The translations under genes were made by a program, and so were the position numbers. Shown here piece by piece: positions 1-8,231 of a stretch of DNA of 64,000 nt; positions within the stretch are counted from its first letter, which is position 1; each line of letters starts with the position of its first letter. The stretch comes from Nonomuraea maritima (GTDB lineage Bacteria > Actinomycetota > Actinomycetes > Streptosporangiales > Streptosporangiaceae): contig NZ_FNFB01000004.1 in NCBI RefSeq assembly GCF_900100395.1, forward strand, positions 248,001-312,000. Direction: 5' to 3'. Below the pieces are notes generated by a model. The model was given only the letters and a program-made list of their open reading frames with translations. It was not told the DNA's origin and searched no databases.

Positions 1-978
1 CGCCTCGGAGTAGCCGTCGAGCAGGTCGGTGGAGCCGTCCGCGAAGTAGGCGGCGAGTGCCTGGGTGAGCACCCGCACGTCGGCCACCGCGAGGTTGAGC
101 CCCTTGGCGCCGGTGGGCGGCACGATGTGGGCGGCGTCCCCGGCGAGGTAGAGCTTGCCGTACTGCATCGGCTCGGCCACGAACGACCGCATGGGGGTGA
201 TGCCGCGTTCGGTGATCTCGCCCGTGGCGAGCGTGAAGCCGGGCACGCTCTCCAGCCGGATCCGCAGCTCCTCCCAGATGCGCTCGTCGGGCCAGTCCTC
301 CAGCCGGGCGTCCGGCGGGACCTGCAGGTAGAAGCGGCTGACGGTGGGCGAGCGCATGCTGTGCAGGGCGAAACCGCGCTCGGTCCTGGTGTAGATCAGC
401 TCCTCCGACGAGGGGGCCACGTCGGCCAGGATGCCGAGCCAGGCGAAGGGGTACTCCTTCTCGAAGACGGTGAGCACGTCCTCGGGGATGGACGGCCTGG
501 ACACACCGTGGAAGCCGTCGCAGCCGGCGATCACGTCGCAGTCGAGCCGCTCGCCGCCGAACGTCACGTACGGCTGCGACTCCAGGTCGTGCAGGGCCAC
601 GTCCTCGACCTCGAACCGGAGGTCGCCACCGGCCGCGAGCCGGGCGGCGATCAGGTCCTTGACGACCTCCTGCTGGCCGTAGACGGTGATGGCCCGTCCA
701 GGGACGAGCTTCTCGAACGGGATGCGGTGGCCGGCGCCGCCGTAGCGCAGTTCGATGCCGTGGTGGGGCAGCCCCTCGCGCAGCATGCGCTCCCCCACGC
801 CGGCCTCGATCAGGGTGTCCACCGTGCCCTGTTCGAGCACGCCGGCGCGGATGCGCCGCTCCACGTAGTCGCGGCTGCGCCGCTCAAGCACCACCGAGGA
901 GATGCCGCGCAGGTGCAGCAAATGGGACAGGAGCAGCCCGGCGGGGCCCGCTCCGATGATCGCAACCTGAGTTCTCAT
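1..978 (-). CDS. pobA: 4-hydroxybenzoate 3-monooxygenase (3' end beyond window)
   Basis: Flavin-dependent aromatic hydroxylase that would convert 4-hydroxybenzoate to protocatechuate with NADPH and O2, feeding the beta-ketoadipate route. Seen: N-terminal FAD dinucleotide-binding motif GAGPAG at residues 9-14, the DG motif (CDGFHG) mid-protein, and the second FAD motif GDAAHIVPP near residue 280 followed by KGLN. 326 codons are in the window and the family is usually about 390 residues, so only the C-terminus is missing. The start is the ATG at 978, directly before MRTQVAIIG. It is divergent from an IclR-family gene with a perfect inverted repeat between them, the classic pobA/pobR-type arrangement. 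The substrate is assigned from family resemblance and this context; a related aromatic hydroxylase remains possible. Confidence 0.87.
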   Translation of the reverse strand, partial: MRTQVAIIGAGPAGLLLSHLLHLRGISSVVLERRSRDYVERRIRAGVLEQGTVDTLIEAGVGERMLREGLPHHGIELRYGGAGHRIPFEKLVPGRAITVYGQQEVVKDLIAARLAAGGDLRFEVEDVALHDLESQPYVTFGGERLDCDVIAGCDGFHGVSRPSIPEDVLTVFEKEYPFAWLGILADVAPSSEELIYTRTERGFALHSMRSPTVSRFYLQVPPDARLEDWPDERIWEELRIRLESVPGFTLATGEITERGITPMRSFVAEPMQYGKLYLAGDAAHIVPPTGAKGLNLAVADVRVLTQALAAYFADGSTDLLDGYSEA

Positions 979-1020
979 AGGGGAAGTCTTGTGCCTCCGC
1001 GCGGCGTACGCCGAGACGGC

Positions 1021-1039
1021 CCTTCCACTGAGTGGAAGG
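1021..1039. promoter_or_regulatory. Putative IclR-family operator between pobA and its regulator
   Basis: CCTTCCACTGAGTGGAAGG is a perfect inverted repeat with 9-bp arms around one central base. It sits 42 bp upstream of the pobA start and 8 bp before the IclR-gene start, so one site could control both divergent promoters. IclR-type regulators of aromatic catabolism commonly bind such short palindromes; binding here is inferred. Confidence 0.65.
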
Positions 1040-1047
1040 ATGGGCGC

Positions 1048-1803
1048 ATGGCGGGCGGATCAGACTTACCCGGGCGGTCGGTGACCTCCAAGGTGCTGGC
1101 TCTGCTGGGCGCGTTCGACGCGGCACGTCCCGAGCTGACGCTGACGGAGCTGGCCAGGCGCGCCGGGGTGCCGCTGAGCACGGCGCACCGGCTGGTCGGT
1201 GAGCTGGAGGCGTGGGGTGCGCTGAGCCGCGGCCCCGACGGACGGCTGCGCGTGGGGCTGCGGCTGTGGGAGCTCGGGCAGCTCGCACCCGACCGGCTGC
1301 CGGAGTTCGCGCACCCGTGGCTGCAGGAGCTGTTCGCCTCCACCGGCGAGAACGTGCACCTCGCCGTCAGGGACGGCCTCGAGGTGCTGTACGTCGACAA
1401 GGTGTACGGCAGGCGGGCGGTGCCGATCGTGTCACGCATCGGGGCCCGGCTGCCGATGCACCCGACGGGCGTGGGCAAGGCGCTGCTCGCGTACGAGCCC
1501 GACTGGTTCGTCAAGGCGTACCTGGCCCGCCGGCTCGAACGGCCCACCCCGCACACGATCACCGAGCCGGGGCGGCTGGCCAGGGAGCTCGCCGCGGTGC
1601 GGGCGCAGGGCCACGCGCTGACGTACGAGGAGATGACGCTCGGCTCGTGCTCGGCGGCGGCGCCGGTCCTGGTGAACGGGCGGCCGGTGGCGGCGCTCGG
1701 CATCGTGGTGTCGTCGCGGCGCGCCCGCGAGCTGCCGCGCCTGGTCGACCCGCTGCGCAGCGCCGCCGCCGGCATCGCCGGGGCGTGCGCGGCCTACCTG
1801 TGA
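1048..1803 (+). CDS. IclR-family transcriptional regulator (PobR-like)
   Basis: A 251-residue DNA-binding regulator, the usual IclR length. An N-terminal winged helix-turn-helix (about residues 10-70, including LTLTELARRAGVPLSTAHRLV) is followed by an IclR effector-binding domain (about 80-250) with the typical MHPTGVGKALLA segment and the conserved C-terminal AALGI region. The open frame extends upstream to 127, but that stretch is antisense to pobA. The ATG at 1048 is preferred because it follows the intergenic palindrome and starts immediately before the HTH domain. It most likely controls pobA in response to an aromatic acid and may also control itself. Effector identity is inferred from the neighbour only. 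Confidence 0.85.
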   Translation: MAGGSDLPGRSVTSKVLALLGAFDAARPELTLTELARRAGVPLSTAHRLVGELEAWGALSRGPDGRLRVGLRLWELGQLAPDRLPEFAHPWLQELFASTGENVHLAVRDGLEVLYVDKVYGRRAVPIVSRIGARLPMHPTGVGKALLAYEPDWFVKAYLARRLERPTPHTITEPGRLARELAAVRAQGHALTYEEMTLGSCSAAAPVLVNGRPVAALGIVVSSRRARELPRLVDPLRSAAAGIAGACAAYL

Positions 1804-1804
1804 G

Positions 1805-3571
1805 TCACTCCCCCAGCCTCTGGATGCGGTCCTTGAACAGCGTGGTGGCGATGGCGGCCCGGTGCGGCTGTCCCTTGAGGAACGCCTGGGCGAAGCTCTT
1901 GGCCTGGTCGTAGGTGACCTTGCCGGGCATGGGGGGCTCGTTCGGGTCGACGTCGATGTCCACCAGCGCGGGGCCGTCGTGTTCGAGTGCCTGGCGGATC
2001 GCCGGGGCGACGTCGCCGGCCTCGGTGACCTTGGCACCGAACCCGCCGCACGCCCGCGCCCAGGCCGCGAAGTCGGCCTCGGGCGCGGCGAACCGGACCC
2101 CGTGCTCGGGGTAGCCGAGCACCATCTGCTCCCAGAGGATCTGGCCGAGCGAGTTGTTGTTGTTGATGACGACCTTGATCGGCAGCCGGTGCCGGACCGC
2201 GGTGAGGAACTCGGCCATGAGCATGGCGAACCCGCCGTCGCCGACGTAGGCGATGACCTGGCGGCCGGGGAAGGCGTGCTGCATGGCGATGGCGTACGGC
2301 AGTCCGTTCGCCATGGTGGCGAGCGTGCCGGACAGGTAGAAGCGGCGGTCGCCGCGGATCGTCCAGTGGCGGGCGGCCCAGGTGGCGACGGTGCCGCTGT
2401 CGCAGGCCAGGATGGCGTCGTCGGCGGCGAGCTCGTCGAGGACGGACACGGCGTACTGGGGGGCGACGGGATTGCGGCCGGGGTTCTCGAGGGACTTCAT
2501 GTCGGCCCGCCACTTGCCCATCATTTTCTGATATTTCGTCAGATGGGGGCTGCCGTTGCGCCGCTTGAGCAGCGGCAACAGCGCCCGCAGCCCTTCCTTG
2601 GCGTCGCACACCACGGGCACGTCGGTCGGCACCCGCGCGCCCGCCCGCGTCGGGTCGGCCTCGAACTGGACCACCCGCGTCCGGTCGGGTTCGGGGAGGA
2701 ACTTCGTGTACGGGAAGTTCGTCCCGATCATGAAGAGCACGTCGGCCTCGTCCATCAGCTCCTCGCTCGGACGGGTGCCGAGCAGCCCGATCCCGCCGGT
2801 CGTGTACGGCGAGTCGTCGGGGATGACCGCCTTGCCGAGCAGGGTCTTCACCACGGGCGCACCGAGGGCCTCGGCCACCGCCAGCACCTCGCCCCCGGCG
2901 TGCAGCGCGCCCTGCCCGACGAGCATGGCCGGGCGCTCGGCGTTGTTCAGCACCTCGGCCGCCCACTCCACGTCCTCCTGCCGGGGGATGCCGGACGGCT
3001 TCAGGTAGACCGGCGCCGTCTGCGGCAGCCGCGCGGGAGCCACGTGCCGGTACGGATCGGCCCCCGCCTCCGCCACCTGGAGGTCGTTCGGCAGCGTCAG
3101 GTGGGCGACCCCGCGCCGCGCGTACGCGGTCCTGATCGCGAGGTCCACGAGCGAGGGCAGCTGTCCAGGGTTGGTGATCACCATGTTGTACTCGGCCACG
3201 TCGGCGAACAGCTTGTCCAGGTGGACCTCCTGCTGGTAGCCGGTGCCCAGCACGGACGTCTCCTGCATGCCGGTGATGGCGAGCACGGGGACGTGGTCGA
3301 GTTTGGCGTCGTACAGGCCGTTGAGCAGGTGGATGCCGCCGGGCCCAGAGGTGGCCAGGCAGACGCCGACCCGCCCGGTGGCCTTGGCGTAGCCGGTGGC
3401 CATGAGGGCCGCGGCCTCCTCGTGGTGGACGAGGACGAACCGCACCCGGTCTCGGTGGCGGCGCAGTCCTTCCATGATGCCGTTGATGCCGTCACCGGGC
3501 AGGCCGAAGACGGTGTCGACACCCCAAGCGGCCAGCCGTTCGATCAGGGATTCCGCTGCGATTTTGGCCAT
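1805..3571 (-). CDS. TPP-requiring enzyme, pyruvate oxidase/acetolactate synthase-like
   Basis: A 588-residue thiamine-diphosphate enzyme with the three-domain layout of pyruvate oxidase, acetolactate synthase and related decarboxylases. Seen: an N-terminal pyrimidine-binding domain with the cofactor-activating Glu (HHEEAA, near residue 51), a central domain (about 190-330), and a C-terminal pyrophosphate-binding domain with GDGGFAM near residue 440 followed by the NNNN segment that ends the metal-binding motif. It probably acts on pyruvate or another 2-oxo acid; the exact reaction cannot be read from sequence. The ATG at 3571 (MAKIAAES) was preferred over upstream extensions that run into the divergent gene's promoter region. 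It converges tail to tail with the IclR gene, with only 1 bp between stops. Confidence 0.82.
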   Translation of the reverse strand: MAKIAAESLIERLAAWGVDTVFGLPGDGINGIMEGLRRHRDRVRFVLVHHEEAAALMATGYAKATGRVGVCLATSGPGGIHLLNGLYDAKLDHVPVLAITGMQETSVLGTGYQQEVHLDKLFADVAEYNMVITNPGQLPSLVDLAIRTAYARRGVAHLTLPNDLQVAEAGADPYRHVAPARLPQTAPVYLKPSGIPRQEDVEWAAEVLNNAERPAMLVGQGALHAGGEVLAVAEALGAPVVKTLLGKAVIPDDSPYTTGGIGLLGTRPSEELMDEADVLFMIGTNFPYTKFLPEPDRTRVVQFEADPTRAGARVPTDVPVVCDAKEGLRALLPLLKRRNGSPHLTKYQKMMGKWRADMKSLENPGRNPVAPQYAVSVLDELAADDAILACDSGTVATWAARHWTIRGDRRFYLSGTLATMANGLPYAIAMQHAFPGRQVIAYVGDGGFAMLMAEFLTAVRHRLPIKVVINNNNSLGQILWEQMVLGYPEHGVRFAAPEADFAAWARACGGFGAKVTEAGDVAPAIRQALEHDGPALVDIDVDPNEPPMPGKVTYDQAKSFAQAFLKGQPHRAAIATTLFKDRIQRLGE

Positions 3572-3659
3572 GCCTGCGGCCCTACCCCGCGCCGTCCGCC
3601 CCAGACGCCGACCCCACGATTGGCGGACATTTCCTGAGATGGATGGGTAGGGGCCGGGC

Positions 3660-4556
3660 ATGCGCATTCTGGTCACGGGAGCCACCGGCCTGCTGGGCTC
3701 CGCCCTGGTCCCGGCGCTGCTCAGGGCGGGTCACGAGGTGCGGGCGCTCAGCCGTTCCCGCCGGCACAGCAGCGAGAGCGTGGATTGGCGGGTGGGCGAC
3801 CTCGTCTCGGGCGAGGGCGTGCGGGAGGCCGTACGCGACGTGGACGCCGTCGCCCATCTGGCCACGAGCGGCCGCCGGGGTCGCGGCGCCGTGGACGTGC
3901 CCGGCACCCGCGCGCTGGTGGTCCTGGCGCGCGCCGCCGGGGTGCCGTACCTGCTGCTCACCTCGATGGTCGGCGCCGACCGCGCGCCGTACGGGCACCT
4001 GAAGGACAAGCGGGAGGCAGAAGCCGTCGTCGCCGGGAGCGGTCTCGGATGGACGGTCCTGCGGGCCACCCCGTACCACCAGTGGCTGCACCGCAGGCTG
4101 AGCGCCCTGCGGTCGCTGCCCGTGCTGCCGGTCGACCGCTCGCTGCGCTGGCAGCCGGTGCACGCGGGCGAGGTCGCCACGCGGGTGACCGAGCTGCTCG
4201 GCGCGGGGCCCGCGGACGCGGCGGTCGAGTTCGGCGGCCCGCAGGTGATCGACACCGGCGAGCTGGTCGGCACGTGGCTGCTCACGCAGGGCCTGCGCCG
4301 CGCCGTCGTGCCCGTCCGCTACCCCGGCAGGCTGTACGCCGCGCAGCGCGCGGGCGAACTGCTCACCGACGCCCTGCCCAAGGGCGGGATCACCTGGCGC
4401 GACCACCTCACCCCCGAGCCCGCCCACGTCTTCGACGACGACTTCGCCTCCGAGCACACCGCCTCGCCCACCAGCCCGGCGACGCAACCGGAGGGAGACC
4501 CTGACCTGCACGTATACGGCGGCGACGAGGGGTACGAACGCCCGACACGAAGCTAG
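3660..4556 (+). CDS. NAD(P)-binding SDR/NmrA-like epimerase family protein
   Basis: A 298-residue Rossmann protein of the extended/atypical short-chain dehydrogenase class. The dinucleotide-binding motif TGATGLLG lies at residues 6-13. An LLTSMVGADRAPYG segment follows and resembles the NmrA/NAD(P)H-binding branch more than classical YxxxK epimerases. Proteins of this type bind NAD(P)H and may act on small quinones or sugars, or simply sense redox state. The substrate is unknown. The gene starts 88 bp from the divergent TPP-enzyme gene, so the two promoters share a short intergenic region. Confidence 0.75.
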   Translation: MRILVTGATGLLGSALVPALLRAGHEVRALSRSRRHSSESVDWRVGDLVSGEGVREAVRDVDAVAHLATSGRRGRGAVDVPGTRALVVLARAAGVPYLLLTSMVGADRAPYGHLKDKREAEAVVAGSGLGWTVLRATPYHQWLHRRLSALRSLPVLPVDRSLRWQPVHAGEVATRVTELLGAGPADAAVEFGGPQVIDTGELVGTWLLTQGLRRAVVPVRYPGRLYAAQRAGELLTDALPKGGITWRDHLTPEPAHVFDDDFASEHTASPTSPATQPEGDPDLHVYGGDEGYERPTRS

Positions 4557-4616
4557 CCCGCTGTCCCCATTCATTACACTTCGCACACTTGTTGGGGCTC
4601 CAGGTGGTGCAGGACA

Positions 4617-6047
4617 ATGTGGCCGGTGAACAAAGGCATCCCGCTGACCTCGGATTTCGCCAACGGTGGCGTCTCCTTCTGGTACCGGCAGATCGGCCTG
4701 CCCGCGCGGCGGCCGGCTCTTCCCGGCCCGCGTGACTACGACGTCGCCATCGTCGGCGGCGGCTACACGGGCCTGTGGACCGCGTACTACCTCAAGCAGG
4801 CCGATCCCGGCCTGCGCATCGCGATCCTCGAGAAGGAGTTCGCCGGCTTCGGCGCCTCGGGACGCAACGGCGGGTGGCTGTCGGCCGAGTTCGCCGGGTC
4901 GCGCAAGCGGCACGCCAAGGCGCGCGGCCGCCAGGCCATGATCGACCTGCAGCACGCGATGTTCCGGTCGGTGGACGAGGTCATCGAGGTGGCCAGGACC
5001 GAAGGCATCGACGCCGACATCCACAAGGGCGGTCTGTTCCACGTCGCGACCAACCCCGCCCAGCGCCGCCGCCTGCGCGCCGGCGTGGCCGACCTGCGTG
5101 CCTGGGGGTACGGCGAGGACGACATGCGCCTGCTCGGCCGCGACGAGCAGCGCGAGCGGCTGCAGGTCGCGGGGGCGCTGGAGGCGTCGTACTCGCCGCA
5201 CGGCGCCCGCATCCAGCCGGCCAAGCTGGCCGTGGGGCTGGCGCGCGTGGTCGCCGGGATGGGCGTCGACATCTTCGAGGACACCACGGTGACCGAGATC
5301 CGGCCCCGGCAGGGCAGCGGCGCGGCGCAGGCGGTGACGACCAGGGAGATCGTCTCGGCCGACTACGTCATCCGCGCCACCGAGGGCTTCACCGCGAACC
5401 TGGCCGGGCAGCACCGGCAGTGGCTGCCGATGAACAGCTCGATGATCGTCACCGAGCCGCTGCCGCCCGACGTGTGGAAGCACATCGGCTGGCAGGGCAG
5501 CGAGCTGCTGGAGGACAACGCGCACGCCTACGTCTACGCCCAGCGGACCGCCGACGACCGGATCGCGATCGGCGGCCGTGGGGTGCCGTACCGGTTCGGG
5601 TCGCGTACGGACAGGCGCGGGGTCACGCAGCGGCAGACGGTGGAGCTGCTGTGGCGGATGCTGGTCAAGCTCTTCCCCGCGGCGTCGGAGGCGCGGCTGC
5701 AGCATGCCTGGTGCGGAGTGCTCGGCGTGCCCCGCGACTGGTGCTCGACCGTGCACCTCGACCACGCGAGCGGGCTGGGCTGGGCGGGCGGCTACGTGGG
5801 CAGCGGCGTCACCACGACGAACCTGGCCGGACGCACGCTGCGCGACCTGGTGCTGCGCCGCGACACCCCGCTGACCGAACTGCCGTGGGTGGGACGGCAG
5901 GTGCGCCAGTGGGAGCCCGAGCCGCTGCGCTGGACGGGCGTGCAGCTCATCTACGCGCTGTACCGGGCCGCCGACCGACGCGAGAACGAACGTGGCACCA
6001 CGACGTCCGCGTACGCCCACCTCGCCGACCTGATCTCCGGCCGCTGA
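4617..6047 (+). CDS. FAD-dependent oxidoreductase, DadA/glycine-D-amino acid oxidase type
   Basis: A 476-residue flavoenzyme of the DAO superfamily. The FAD-binding GGGYTG motif is at residues 47-52, followed by ASGRNGGW, a signature of this family's substrate/flavin region. The C-terminal third ends in a typical WAGGYVGSGVTTTNLAGR flavin-contact segment. Members oxidise amines or amino acids; the specific substrate is unclear. An AGGA lies just before the ATG at 4617; a GTG at 4626 is an alternative start. No partner gene suggests a pathway. Confidence 0.8.
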   Translation: MWPVNKGIPLTSDFANGGVSFWYRQIGLPARRPALPGPRDYDVAIVGGGYTGLWTAYYLKQADPGLRIAILEKEFAGFGASGRNGGWLSAEFAGSRKRHAKARGRQAMIDLQHAMFRSVDEVIEVARTEGIDADIHKGGLFHVATNPAQRRRLRAGVADLRAWGYGEDDMRLLGRDEQRERLQVAGALEASYSPHGARIQPAKLAVGLARVVAGMGVDIFEDTTVTEIRPRQGSGAAQAVTTREIVSADYVIRATEGFTANLAGQHRQWLPMNSSMIVTEPLPPDVWKHIGWQGSELLEDNAHAYVYAQRTADDRIAIGGRGVPYRFGSRTDRRGVTQRQTVELLWRMLVKLFPAASEARLQHAWCGVLGVPRDWCSTVHLDHASGLGWAGGYVGSGVTTTNLAGRTLRDLVLRRDTPLTELPWVGRQVRQWEPEPLRWTGVQLIYALYRAADRRENERGTTTSAYAHLADLISGR

Positions 6048-6107
6048 CACCCCTCGGCCCGGCCCACGGGCCGAACGCCTCCGGCGTTCGCCGACCGGTT
6101 GCCCCGG

Positions 6108-7304
6108 TCACTCGGGGTCCGGGCCGGCCCAGGGGTTGTAGTCGACCTCCAGCGGCTCCTGGGCGGGGCGATCGGGCTCCGGGACGTGCTGGAGGTTGAC
6201 GCGGATGCGGTACCACAGGCTGCTGCGCCCGCGCATGCCGTCGACCAGGACGTCGGCGGGCTCCAGCCGGGCGGCCACCTCGGGGTGGCGGGCCTTCCAC
6301 CGTTCGAACCCGGCCATCGCCTCGTCCTTGTGCTTGGCCCTGGCGATCTCGATCACCGGCCTGGTCTGCCGCCTGCGCCCGGCGCCCTTGGGCGGCTTGG
6401 GCGCGGGCCCGAGCTCCTCGGCCAGCTCAAGCAGGCCGTCGAGCGAGCCGGGGTGCAGGTCGATGTCCTGCCACGGGTCGCCGCGCTCGGCGAGCCGCCG
6501 CGGCACCGTCGCGACGGTGAACGCCTCGGGCCGGCAGCCGGGCACTTCGTCCCAGGTCAGCGGGGTCGACACGCGGGCGTCGGGGACGGCGCGCACGGAG
6601 TAGGCGGAGGCGACCGTGCGGTCGTAGGCGTTCTGGTTGAAGTCGACGAAGACGCCGTGCCGTTCCTCTTTCCACCACCGGCTGGTGGCGAGGTCGGGCG
6701 CGCGCCGCTCGACCTCGCGCGCCACGGTCTCGGCCGCCTCGCGCACCTGCGCGTACGGCCACCGCCGCTCGATGCGGGCATAGACGTGGAACCCGCGCGA
6801 GCCGGACGTCTTGGGCCAGGCGACGAGCCCGTGGTCGGCCAGCACCTCGCGGGCGACCTGCGCCGTGGCCAGCACGTCGGACCAGGGGACGCCCGGCACC
6901 GGGTCGAGGTCGATGCGCAGCTCGTCGGGCCTGGTGAGGTCGTCGGAGCGGACGGGGTGCGGGTTGAGGTCGACGCAGCCGAGGTTGACCACCCACGCGA
7001 GCTGGGCGAGGTCGGTGCAGACGACCTCCTGCGCGCTGAGCCCCGAGCGGTAGCGCAGCTCGGCCACCTCGATCCAGGACGGCCGCCTGGCGGGGGCCCG
7101 CTTCTGGAAGAACGGCTCCTCCTCGATGCCGTGGGGGAACCGCTTGAGCACCATCGGCCGCCCGTGGACGCCGCGCAGCGCCGCCTCGCCCACGCTCAGG
7201 TAGTACTCGACCAGGTCGAGCTTGGTGAGCCCGAGCCGCGGGAAGACGACCTTGTCGGGGCTGGAGATGCGGACCTCGCGGCCGGCGACCTCGATGTCAG
7301 GCAT
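6108..7304 (-). CDS. Stand-alone LigD-type DNA polymerase/primase domain protein
   Basis: A 398-residue archaeo-eukaryotic-primase-fold polymerase, equivalent to the polymerase domain of LigD used in bacterial non-homologous end joining. Seen: the N-terminal SPDKVVFPRLGLTK region, the catalytic DLD (residues 132-134, RIDLDPVPG), the GSRGFHVY segment, and a third acidic site in FVDFNQN. No ligase or nuclease domain is fused, so it is a free-standing PolDom, common in actinomycetes, where the ligase and Ku genes can lie elsewhere. No ku or ligase gene is visible in this window. The start is the ATG at 7304, directly before the conserved MPDIEVAGREV; upstream in-frame codons lack family resemblance. 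Confidence 0.85.
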   Translation of the reverse strand: MPDIEVAGREVRISSPDKVVFPRLGLTKLDLVEYYLSVGEAALRGVHGRPMVLKRFPHGIEEEPFFQKRAPARRPSWIEVAELRYRSGLSAQEVVCTDLAQLAWVVNLGCVDLNPHPVRSDDLTRPDELRIDLDPVPGVPWSDVLATAQVAREVLADHGLVAWPKTSGSRGFHVYARIERRWPYAQVREAAETVAREVERRAPDLATSRWWKEERHGVFVDFNQNAYDRTVASAYSVRAVPDARVSTPLTWDEVPGCRPEAFTVATVPRRLAERGDPWQDIDLHPGSLDGLLELAEELGPAPKPPKGAGRRRQTRPVIEIARAKHKDEAMAGFERWKARHPEVAARLEPADVLVDGMRGRSSLWYRIRVNLQHVPEPDRPAQEPLEVDYNPWAGPDPE

Positions 7305-7395
7305 ACGGATCACGATACGGGTCGCGACCGACAGGACTCCGGATCCGGCCGCCTCCCCGTCGAAGCCGGACCGACAGGCCCCCGGGCCCGGCGGC

Positions 7396-8142
7396 CTACC
7401 CGTCGAAGCCGCCGTGCCGGCCCGCGCCACTGGCGAAGCGGGCGGCGCCGTCCGCGGCGCCGGGCAGCGAGGCCAGGCCGTGGCGCAGCTCGTTCCGCAT
7501 CGCCTCGGCCTCGCTCAGCCCCTCCTGTTCCAGGGCCGACATGCGGTCGCCGCGCAGGCACGCCTGGGGGAAGCGGGCGAGCTCGCGCGCCAGTTCCTCG
7601 GCGTGCCGGCGCGCGGTGCCGGTGGGGACGAGCCGGTTGGCCAGCCCCCACGCGTACGCCTCGGGGCCCTCGACGGGGCGGCCGGTGAGGATCATGTCCA
7701 TCGCCCGTGACGTACCGACGAGCCGCGGCAGGCGTACGGTGCCGCCGTCGACGAGCGGCACGCCCCACCTGCGGCAGAACACCCCGAACACCGCCGTCTC
7801 CTCGGCCACCCGCAGGTCGCACCACAGGGCGAGTTCGAGGCCGCCCGCGACCGCGTGCCCGGCCACGGCGGCGACGACCGGCTTGGACAGGCGCATCCGG
7901 GTGGGGCCCATCGGCCCGTCGCCGTCCTCGGCCACGCGGTTGTCGAGCGCCTTGAGGTCGGCCCCCGCGCAGAACGTGCCGCCCTCGCCCCACAGCACCG
8001 CCACTGCCGCCTCGGAGGCCTCGAAGTCGCGGAAGGCGTCGGCGAGAGCGGCGGCCGTCGCGCGGTCGACCGCGTTACGCGCCTCCGGCCTGCTGATCAC
8101 CACCGTGGTCACGGGTCCGTCGCGCTCCACGCGTACGCTCAT
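7396..8142 (-). CDS. Enoyl-CoA hydratase/isomerase (crotonase) family protein
   Basis: A 248-residue crotonase-fold protein. Seen: GTFCAGADLKAL (residues 55-66), the first oxyanion-hole segment, and GHAVAGGLELALWCDL, which contains the second oxyanion loop and an acidic residue at the usual position, then the GGTVRLPRLVG stretch. It would hydrate or isomerise an acyl-CoA in fatty-acid or amino-acid degradation; the true substrate is unknown. The ATG at 8142 (MSVRVERDG) begins at the normal family N-terminus. It is divergent from the DUF4132 gene. Confidence 0.83.
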   Translation of the reverse strand: MSVRVERDGPVTTVVISRPEARNAVDRATAAALADAFRDFEASEAAVAVLWGEGGTFCAGADLKALDNRVAEDGDGPMGPTRMRLSKPVVAAVAGHAVAGGLELALWCDLRVAEETAVFGVFCRRWGVPLVDGGTVRLPRLVGTSRAMDMILTGRPVEGPEAYAWGLANRLVPTGTARRHAEELARELARFPQACLRGDRMSALEQEGLSEAEAMRNELRHGLASLPGAADGAARFASGAGRHGGFDG

Positions 8143-8231
8143 GCGGCCTCCTCGGGAGTGTGCCGAGCGTACAGTCGCCCGTCCGTCGCGGCCAGCGGGT
8201 TCTGTCGGTGGCGTCCGGCAGGATCGCCCGC

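Noticed and set aside
127-1047. Long in-frame extension of the IclR gene upstream to 127
   Set aside because: It lies antisense to pobA, has no ribosome site, and the HTH domain starts right after the ATG at 1048.
3582-6050. 822-codon minus-strand frame opposite the epimerase and FAD oxidase genes
   Set aside because: Antisense shadow; the plus strand carries nucleotide-binding motifs in both genes.
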